In this document: one piece after another, positions 58,437 to 64,000 of the stretch
How the letters are laid out: every line of letters begins with the position of its first letter
Numbering within the stretch: position 1 is the first letter of the stretch
Assembly: GCA_028280455.1 (NCBI GenBank)
Contig: JANQLT010000074.1
Coordinates: 31,524-95,523 of the forward strand
Direction of reading: 5' to 3'
DNA: 64,000 nt
From: Kiloniellales bacterium
GTDB lineage: Bacteria > Pseudomonadota > Alphaproteobacteria > Kiloniellales > JAKSDN01
Made by a program: the position numbers and the translations under genes
Notes under the pieces: model-generated
Told to the model about the DNA's origin: nothing
The model's input: the letters and a program-made list of their open reading frames with translations, nothing else
Databases searched by the model: none

Positions 58437-59222
58437 ATGAACCAAGCCAACACCGAAATCGTCAAGGTCGAGAACCTGCACAAGAGCTTCGGCGATCTCG
58501 ACGTGCTGCGCGGCATCGACATGACCGTGCGCGGCGGCGAGACGGTGGTCCTGCTGGGCTCCAGCGGCTCGGGCAAGAGCACGCTGCTGCGCTGCATCAA
58601 CTTCATGGAGATGCCGAGCGAGGGGCGCGTCTACCTGCACGGCGAGGCGGTCGGCAAGGAGCGCAACGGCAAGATCCGCTACAGCGAGCGCGATCTCTGC
58701 GCCCTGCGCACCCGCATCGGCATGGTCTTCCAGCACTTCAACCTCTTCCCGCACATGACCGTGCTGCAGAACGTCATGGAGGGCCAGGTCACGGTCCTCA
58801 AGCGCGGCAAATCGGAAGCGGCGGAGACGGCCCGCCGGCAGCTCGACCGGGTCGGCCTGGCGGAGAAGGCCGAGGAATACCCGGCGCGGCTCTCCGGCGG
58901 CCAGAAGCAGCGGGTCGCCATCGCCCGCGCCCTGGCCATGGACCCCGACGTCATGCTGTTCGACGAGGTGACCTCGGCGCTCGACCCGGAGCTGGTCGGC
59001 GAGGTGCTCAAGACCATGCGGCAACTGGCCGAGGAGGGCATGACCATGATCGTCGTGACCCACGAGCTCGGCTTCGCCTACCACGTCGCCAACCGGGTCC
59101 TGTTCCTCAACGAGGGCGCGATCCTCGAGCAGGGCGCGCCGCACGACGTTCTGAAGAATCCGGAATCAACGCGCATGCGCGAGTTCCTCGAGGGGCACTC
59201 GCTCTTCAAGCTGCCGGATTGA
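58437..59222 (+). CDS. Polar amino acid ABC transporter ATP-binding protein (GlnQ/HisP-like)
   Basis: A 261-residue ATPase. Walker A GSSGSGKST, Q-loop FQHFNLFPHMTVLQNV, signature LSGGQKQRVAIARALAM, Walker B VMLFDEVTSALDPELVGEV and H-loop VVTHELGFAYHVANRV are all intact; the DEVTSALDPEL signature is typical of the amino acid class. A short insertion (VGKERNGKIRYSERDL) follows Walker A's domain. Confidence 0.93.
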   Translation: MNQANTEIVKVENLHKSFGDLDVLRGIDMTVRGGETVVLLGSSGSGKSTLLRCINFMEMPSEGRVYLHGEAVGKERNGKIRYSERDLCALRTRIGMVFQHFNLFPHMTVLQNVMEGQVTVLKRGKSEAAETARRQLDRVGLAEKAEEYPARLSGGQKQRVAIARALAMDPDVMLFDEVTSALDPELVGEVLKTMRQLAEEGMTMIVVTHELGFAYHVANRVLFLNEGAILEQGAPHDVLKNPESTRMREFLEGHSLFKLPD

Positions 59223-59258
59223 TCGACAAGGGCAGCGACACACAGAGAGGAGAACGAC

Positions 59259-60110
59259 ATGAAGAGACAGGCAAAGGGCATGGCTGGCCGGTTTCTCGCC
59301 CTGGTCGCGGCCGTCGCGATGCTCGGCAGCGTTGCGGCGACGGCCGAGGCCCAGTCGACCTGGGAGACCATCCAGTCCACCGGCAAGCTGCGCATGGGCG
59401 TGACCCAGGCGCCGCCCTGGTACTCGAAGAACCCGGCCAACGGCCAGTGGGAGAGCGGCCTGATCGTCTCGATCGGCAAGTCCATGGCCGACGAGCTGGG
59501 CGTCGAGCTGGTGCCGGTCGAGGTGACCTGGGCCACGGCGATCGCCGCCCTGCAGGCCAACAAGATCGACATGATGTTCCTCGACGCCACGCCCAAGCGC
59601 GCGATGGTCGTCGACTATCCCAAGCAGCCGCTGCTCTACATCTCGCTGGCCGTCCTCGCCCGCGACGATCTGCCGGCCGAGACCTGGGACGACTTGAACA
59701 AGCCGGAGGTCAAGGTCGCCGTGCCGCAGGCCACCAGCATGGACGAGTTCCTGACCCGGACGATCCCCAACGCCGACATCCAGCGCTTCCCCGACAACGG
59801 CGCGGCCCTGGCGGCCTTCCAGTCGCGCCGCGTCGACGCGGTCTCGCTGTTCCACCCGCCGCTGCTCTCGGCGCGCAAGAAGTTCGGCGCCGGCAAGATC
59901 GTCATCCCGACCCCGGCCTTCAGCTCGCCCTCGTCGATCGCCGTGCGCCGCGAGGCCGACAAGACCTTCCGGGACTGGGTCGACCACACCATCTTCTACT
60001 ATTACGAGACCGGCCGCACGCAGCGCTGGTACGAGGAGTTCCTGACCGAGTTCGGTCTCGATCCCAAGTCCTCGCCGGTGATTCAGCGCGAGCTGCTGTT
60101 CGCTCGTTGA
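59259..60110 (+). CDS. Polar amino acid-type ABC substrate-binding protein
   Basis: A 283-residue periplasmic SBP_bac_3 protein with RBS AGAGGAG. Signal peptide ~1-33 (AGRFLALVAAVAMLGSVAATAEA), then TWETIQSTGKLRMGVTQAPPWYSKNPANGQWESGLIVSIGKSMADEL, the standard opening (AxxPPxxx). Later VTWATAIAALQANKIDMMFLDATPKRAMVVDYPKQPL resembles the Thr/Asp ligand loop. The C-terminal WVDHTIFYYYETGRTQRWYEEFL is also typical. It feeds the preceding transporter. Ligand unknown. Confidence 0.9.
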   Translation: MKRQAKGMAGRFLALVAAVAMLGSVAATAEAQSTWETIQSTGKLRMGVTQAPPWYSKNPANGQWESGLIVSIGKSMADELGVELVPVEVTWATAIAALQANKIDMMFLDATPKRAMVVDYPKQPLLYISLAVLARDDLPAETWDDLNKPEVKVAVPQATSMDEFLTRTIPNADIQRFPDNGAALAAFQSRRVDAVSLFHPPLLSARKKFGAGKIVIPTPAFSSPSSIAVRREADKTFRDWVDHTIFYYYETGRTQRWYEEFLTEFGLDPKSSPVIQRELLFAR

Positions 60111-60166
60111 GCTCAAGGCCGGCGGTGCGCCGCGCGCGCCGCCGGCCTCTTCGAAATAGGACCACG

Positions 60167-61096
60167 ATGGACCAGGCGACGATCTCCACCCATGAAGCGG
60201 AAGAGGATGCCCGCAACCGCGACATCAAGATCTACGTCGACGGCGAGATCCTGCATCGCGACGAGGCGAAGGTCTCCGTCTACGACAGCGGCTTCATGCT
60301 CGGCGACGGCGTCTGGGAGGGCCTGCGGGTCTACGACGGCCACATCTCCTTCCTCGAGGAGCACCTGGAGCGGCTGTTCGAGGCGGCGACCTACATCGAT
60401 CTCGACATCGGCAAGAGCCGCGGAGAGCTGACCGAAGCCCTGCGCGCGACCCTGCGGGCGAACAGCATGACGACGGACGCCCACATCCGGCTCATGGTGA
60501 CCCGCGGCCGCAAGCGCAAGCCTTTCCAGCACCCCCATCTGAGCGTCCACGGCTCGACCCTGGTCATCATCGCCGAGCACTCGAAGCCGCGCGAGGACGT
60601 CCTCGAGCGGGGCATCCGCCTGCACACGGTGCCGCACCACCGGGGCCTGCCGCTGACCCAGGACGCCAAGCTCAACTCCCATTCCAAGCTGAACTGCATC
60701 ATCGCCCTGAACCACGCGCTGCGCGCCGGCGCCGACGAGGCTCTGATGCTCGACCCCTTCGGCTTCGTGAACACGACCAATGCCTGCAACTTCTTCATCG
60801 TGCGCAAGGGCGAGGTCTGGACCTCGAGCGGCGACTACTGCCTGAACGGCATCACCCGGCGCAAGATCATCGAGATCTGCCGCGCCGAGGGCATCCCGGT
60901 CTTCGAGCGGAACTTCTCGCTGGTCGACGCCTACGGGGCCGAGGAGGCCTTCCTGACCGGCACCTTCGGCGCCCAGACCCCGGTCTTCGAGATCGACGGC
61001 CGGCGCATCGGGGGCGGCGGCCCGGGTCCGCTCTTCCTGCGACTCCGCGAGCTCTACAAGACTCTGATCCGACGGAACCCGGGGACACCGGTATGA
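60167..61096 (+). CDS. Fold-type IV aminotransferase (BCAT/D-amino acid transaminase family), atypical site
   Basis: A 309-residue PLP enzyme. It begins IKIYVDGEILHRDEAKVSVYDSGFMLGDGVWEGLRVYDG, the usual class IV opening. The PLP Lys is probably Lys168 (TQDAKLNSHSKLN). At GFVNTTNACNFF, where D-amino acid and branched-chain transaminases have a Glu (TEGSSSN) that salt-bridges the PLP pyridine nitrogen, this protein has Thr203. Glycine-rich GITRRKIIEI follows as usual. Overlaps the GntR gene by four bases (ATGA). Its role is probably amino-group removal or formation of D- or unusual amino acids. Confidence 0.87.
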   Translation: MDQATISTHEAEEDARNRDIKIYVDGEILHRDEAKVSVYDSGFMLGDGVWEGLRVYDGHISFLEEHLERLFEAATYIDLDIGKSRGELTEALRATLRANSMTTDAHIRLMVTRGRKRKPFQHPHLSVHGSTLVIIAEHSKPREDVLERGIRLHTVPHHRGLPLTQDAKLNSHSKLNCIIALNHALRAGADEALMLDPFGFVNTTNACNFFIVRKGEVWTSSGDYCLNGITRRKIIEICRAEGIPVFERNFSLVDAYGAEEAFLTGTFGAQTPVFEIDGRRIGGGGPGPLFLRLRELYKTLIRRNPGTPV

Positions 61097-61782
61097 CCAC
61101 TGCCTCGGCCGGCTTGACTCCGGCCCGCTTGAACCCCGTGCGGGACAACACGCTGCGCGCCCAGATCGCCGCACAGCTCCACGCCATGGTGACCAGCGGC
61201 CGCTATGCGCCGGGCGAGCGTCTGACCGAGGGCGCCCTGGCCGAGGAGCTGCGGGTCAGCCGCGCGCCCCTGCGCGAGGCGGTGCGCGAGCTGGTCGACC
61301 GCGGCATCCTGGTCAGCCAGCCCTACCGCGGCCTCTTCGTCCGGCCGGTCAGCGAGGCCGACCTGCGGGAGCTCTACTCCATGCGCACCGCCCTCGAGCA
61401 GTTCGCCTTCAGGCTGGCCTGGGACCTGCGGAGCGCGGAGGCCCTGGCGGAGCTCGAAAGACGCTTCGACGCCCTGATGGCCAGCTTGGGTGCGGGAGAG
61501 CAGTCCGCGGCCATCCAGCGCGAGACCGCCTTCCACTCTTGGGTCTACGAGCTGACCGGCCACAAGCTCTTGCTGTCGCATTGGGAGCGTTTGGTGCCCC
61601 TGGTGCAGATCTACATGACACTGCACCAGAAGACACATGGGTCTCACGGCGAATACCGCCACATGTCGAAGCTCTATGTCGAGTTCGCCTTGGGCGACAG
61701 TCTCGCCGCCATGCTCGAGCACATCGAGGACCACATGCGACAAGGCCTCAACACGGTTATCGCCTCGTTTCCGGGCGACTGA
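61093..61782 (+). CDS. GntR-family (FCD domain) transcriptional regulator
   Basis: A 229-residue regulator. HTH ~15-80 (LRAQIAAQLHAMVTSGRYAPGERLTEGALAEELRVSRAPLREAVRELVDRGILVSQPYRGLFVRPVSEADL) and an FCD helical domain with the usual pattern (RETAFHSWVYELTG, EYRHMSKLYVEFALG, HIEDHMRQGL). It is translationally coupled to the aminotransferase, so it is produced with the operon it probably controls through the TTGTC/GACAA dyads at 56937-56957. Confidence 0.9.
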   Translation: MTTASAGLTPARLNPVRDNTLRAQIAAQLHAMVTSGRYAPGERLTEGALAEELRVSRAPLREAVRELVDRGILVSQPYRGLFVRPVSEADLRELYSMRTALEQFAFRLAWDLRSAEALAELERRFDALMASLGAGEQSAAIQRETAFHSWVYELTGHKLLLSHWERLVPLVQIYMTLHQKTHGSHGEYRHMSKLYVEFALGDSLAAMLEHIEDHMRQGLNTVIASFPGD

Positions 61783-61810
61783 CCCGCGCTGCCAAGCCAA
61801 GGAGAGCGGC

Positions 61811-62059
61811 ATGCCCAACGGCAAACCCGGTGACGGTCCCTTCTCGGACATCGTCGTCCACGAGCTGGACTACTATTCGCCGGCCATCGACGCGCTGGTT
61901 CGCGAGATCGCCGCGATGGCCAGCGAGCAGCAGCGCCACGAGCTGGGCGACCTGCTCTATTTCAAGTTCAACCCGATCCACGAGCCGGACCTGCAGGAGC
62001 TGGAGCGCGTCCTGACCGAGCTGCGGGACAAGCTCTCGGGCGCGTCTGGCAAGGGATGA
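61811..62059 (+). CDS. Small conserved-looking hypothetical protein
   Basis: An 82-residue soluble protein starting at an ATG with a strong RBS (AAGGAGAG). It reads IVVHELDYYSPAIDALVREIAAMASEQQRHELGDLLYFKFNPIHEPDLQELERVLTELRDKL, mostly helical with acidic residues, and no signal peptide or TM. I recognise no family. It lies 28 bases after the GntR gene and is followed by a T-rich stretch. Confidence 0.75.
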   Translation: MPNGKPGDGPFSDIVVHELDYYSPAIDALVREIAAMASEQQRHELGDLLYFKFNPIHEPDLQELERVLTELRDKLSGASGKG

Positions 62060-62082
62060 GCGGCCGGGAATTCAGCTCAAGC

Positions 62083-62110
62083 CGCCGTCGAGTTTTTTTC
62101 GCCTCCGCAA
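62083..62110 (+). terminator. Possible weak terminator upstream of the last SBP gene
   Basis: A run of seven T (about 62091-62097) follows a GCCGCC-rich stretch that can pair imperfectly with GCGGC just after the 82-residue gene stop. It is a weak candidate; if real it separates the GntR operon from the SBP gene. Confidence 0.3.
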
Positions 62111-62198
62111 TCCCATCGAACGTGCTTATTGGAGCCTCGTCCCGACCGACCCGGCGCGGGGGTGGGGCTGCAATCAAACAAGACGAGGGAGACCGTTC

Positions 62199-63875
62199 AT
62201 GGACGCGAGGCCGCATCCCTACCTGGACAAGCTGAAGCGACAGCTTGCCGACGGCGAGGTCAGTCGCCGCGACTTCCTCCGCACCTCGACCCTGCTCGGC
62301 CTGTCGGCCGCCGCGGCCTACGGCTTCGCGGGCAAGGTCACCGGCCAAGGCGCCAGTCGTCCGGCGCAGGCCGCCATGCCGAGGGGCGGCAATCTGCGCA
62401 TCGGCATGCGGATCAAGGAGATCGCCACGCCGCATACCTTCGACTGGGTCGAGAAGAGCAACATCACGCGCCAGGTGGTGGAGTACCTGACCCGGACCGG
62501 GCACGACAACGTGACGCGCCCCCATCTGCTCGAGTCCTGGGAGGCGAGCGAAGACCTCAAGACCTGGACCCTGCATGTCCGCAAGGGTGTGAGCTGGCAC
62601 AGCGGCCGGCCCTTCACCGCCGATGACGTGATCTGGAACTTCGAGCACGTGCTCGACCCGGAGACCGGCTCCTCCGTCCTCGGCTTGATGAAGGGCTATC
62701 TGCTCGAGGAATACGAGACGGACCGGAAGGACGACAGCGGCAAGGCCATCGTCTCGACCCGGCTGTGGGACGCTAACGCCATCGAGAAGGTCGACGACTT
62801 CACGGTCCGCCTCAACGCCAAGTCGCCGCAGCTCGCCGTGCCCGAGCACCTGTTCCACTATCCCTTTGGCATGCTGGACCAGGAGGAGGGCGGCAGCTTC
62901 GGCGTCGGGTCCAACGGCACTGGGCCTTTCGAGCTGACCGAGCACCAGATCGGCATCAAGTCGGTGCTCAAGGCGCGGGGCGACTACTGGGGCGACGGGC
63001 CCTATCTCGACAGCCTCCAGTTCCTGGACCTGGGAGACGACGCGTCGGCCTACATGGGCGCGCTCGCCTCCAGGCAGGTCGACGGCATCGCCGGGGCGGA
63101 CGTGTCGCAGATCGACGTGCTCGGCCGCCTGCCGCATCTCGAGAAGTACGAAGCGGCGACAGCCGAGACTGCCGTGGCCCGGGTCAAGGTGGACCAGAAG
63201 CCCTTCGACGATCCGCGCGTGCGCAACGCGCTGAAGCTGGCGATCGACCAGGAGAAGACTCTGAAGCTCGCCCTGCGCGGCCTCGGCCTGGTCGCCGAGC
63301 ACCACCACGTCTGCAAGATCCACCCGGAGTATGCCGAGCTGCCCTACAAGACGCGTGATATCGAGAAGGCCAAGGCCCTGCTCGCCGAAGCCGGCTATCC
63401 CGACGGCTTCGAGACGGAGATCTCCTGCCCGAGCGATCCGGCCTGGCAGCCGGCCGCGGTGCAGGCCATGGCCGATCAGTGGAAGGACGCCGGCATCAGG
63501 GTGAAGATCAACGTCATGCCGGGCGCGCAGTTCTGGGATGTCTGGGACAAGGTGCCCTTCGGCTACACCATCTGGTACCACCGCCCGCTCGGCGTGATGG
63601 TTCTCGGCCTCGGCTATCGCTCCGGCGTGCCGTGGAACGAGTCCGGCTTCGCCAACGAGGAGTTCGACAGGCTGCTGGCCCAGGCGGAAGGCACCCTCGA
63701 CGTCGACAAGCGCCGTGCGATCATGGCCGACATCGAGAAGATCATGCAGGAGGACGGCCCGATCGTTCAGCCTTTCTGGCGCTCGGTCTTCACCTTCATG
63801 GACAAGCGGGTCAAGGGCTTCCGGATGCACCCGACCAACTACATCTTCGGCGCCGATCTGGCCCTGGAAAGCTAG
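62199..63875 (+). CDS. Oligopeptide/dipeptide-type ABC substrate-binding protein (SBP_bac_5), Tat-exported
   Basis: A 558-residue binding protein. The N-terminus DGEVSRRDFLRTSTLLGLSAAAAYGFAGKV is a twin-arginine (SRRDFLR) signal, with the signal ending near the Ala-rich stretch. The mature part follows the SBP_bac_5 pattern: VVEYLTRTGHDNVTRPHLLESWEASEDLKTWTLHVRKGVSWHSGRPFTADDVIWNFEHVLDPETG, NGTGPFELTEHQIG and DDPRVRNALKLAIDQEKTLKLALRGLG. RBS GAGGGAG before ATG. No permease or ATPase genes are in the window, and the terminal inverted repeat may end the transcript. Confidence 0.92.
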   Translation: MDARPHPYLDKLKRQLADGEVSRRDFLRTSTLLGLSAAAAYGFAGKVTGQGASRPAQAAMPRGGNLRIGMRIKEIATPHTFDWVEKSNITRQVVEYLTRTGHDNVTRPHLLESWEASEDLKTWTLHVRKGVSWHSGRPFTADDVIWNFEHVLDPETGSSVLGLMKGYLLEEYETDRKDDSGKAIVSTRLWDANAIEKVDDFTVRLNAKSPQLAVPEHLFHYPFGMLDQEEGGSFGVGSNGTGPFELTEHQIGIKSVLKARGDYWGDGPYLDSLQFLDLGDDASAYMGALASRQVDGIAGADVSQIDVLGRLPHLEKYEAATAETAVARVKVDQKPFDDPRVRNALKLAIDQEKTLKLALRGLGLVAEHHHVCKIHPEYAELPYKTRDIEKAKALLAEAGYPDGFETEISCPSDPAWQPAAVQAMADQWKDAGIRVKINVMPGAQFWDVWDKVPFGYTIWYHRPLGVMVLGLGYRSGVPWNESGFANEEFDRLLAQAEGTLDVDKRRAIMADIEKIMQEDGPIVQPFWRSVFTFMDKRVKGFRMHPTNYIFGADLALES

Positions 63876-63876
63876 G

Positions 63877-63996
63877 GCGTTTTCCGATCGGACGGCACCG
63901 GCCCGCTCCCCCTCCCGGCCACCCAATAGGATACTGCCGTGGGTGGCCGGGAGGGGGAGCGGGCCGGTGCCGTGATCCCGCGTGAGCGGAAAACGC
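63877..63996. repeat. Large nested perfect inverted repeat (dispersed-element-like)
   Basis: Outer arms GCGTTTTCCG (63877-63886) and CGGAAAACGC (63987-63996) enclose a perfect 32-bp inverted repeat (63894-63925 and 63940-63971) with a 14-base centre. It begins two bases after the SBP stop. The sequence near CGTGAGCGGAAAACGCTC resembles palindromic repeats found between genes in many alphaproteobacteria. It would also be an exceptionally stable transcript end. Confidence 0.85.
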
Positions 63997-64000
63997 TCTA

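Noticed and set aside
1..64000. CRISPR arrays, transposases, rRNA operons, toxin-antitoxin or restriction systems
   Set aside because: I looked for regularly spaced repeats, DDE/HTH transposase motifs and related signatures and found none; the repeats present are short tandem units or hairpins.

Overview
The window is a single stretch of very GC-rich, tightly packed bacterial chromosome. I infer an alphaproteobacterium of the Rhodospirillales/Kiloniellales type, probably marine or otherwise living on low-molecular-weight organic solutes. The basis is an NDUFS4-like complex I subunit, a DctBD-regulated TRAP system, a choline-sulfatase, an MttB-family methyltransferase, many ABC importers, and short overlapping gene junctions. 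No phage, transposase, CRISPR array or rRNA is visible.

Layout. 1-5900 (+): a 5'-truncated RpiR-type regulator, a nitrilase-superfamily amidase and a complete polyamine-type ABC importer (potABCD-like). 5900-8230 (-): an EamA exporter, a CoxG/SRPBCC membrane protein and an OmpA-like protein. 8250-13230 (-): a complete branched-chain amino acid type importer (livKHMGF). 13466-14482 (-): an orphan BMP-family binding protein. 14570-21330 (-): dctBD two-component genes followed by a dctPQM TRAP transporter, with a near-consensus sigma-54 promoter and candidate DctD enhancer sites between them. 21419-29062 (-): a ten-gene Mrp-like cation/proton antiporter with three separate NuoL/M/N-like subunits and no full-length MrpA. 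29097-34737: a BenE-type transporter divergent from a GntR regulator with a palindromic operator, an orphan ABC permease, an HDAC-like deacetylase overlapping a DUF192 protein, a small secreted protein and an O-methyltransferase.

34782-44338 (-): tamB and tamA, preceded by four exported proteins built on SHOCT-like helical hairpins. Three of these are tandem paralogues sharing a C-terminal module that ends KELLDAL or HELLDAL; two of their junctions are identical 11-bp overlaps. This is the best candidate for an undescribed envelope system. 44495-45021: tRNA-Pro(TGG), an NDUFS4-like gene and tRNA-Arg(TCT). 45402-51217: an MBL-fold hydrolase, an MttB-family methyltransferase divergent from a LysR regulator, and a DUF3179 protein.

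51227-63875: a divergently transcribed catabolic locus. Leftward run a choline-sulfatase (betC), a DapA-family lyase, a PuuC-like aldehyde dehydrogenase and a PuuB/OrdL-like FAD oxidoreductase. Rightward run a polar amino acid ABC importer, a fold-type IV aminotransferase lacking its usual PLP-pyridine glutamate, a GntR regulator, an 82-residue orphan and an oligopeptide-type binding protein. Paired TTGTC/GACAA palindromes lie in the shared promoter region. The window ends in a large nested perfect inverted repeat.

Two genes (the potA-like ATPase and tamA) have no ATG, GTG or TTG in frame ahead of essential N-terminal sequence; the likely starts are ATC and CTG. Functional names are family-level calls from reading the translations; no database search was run.
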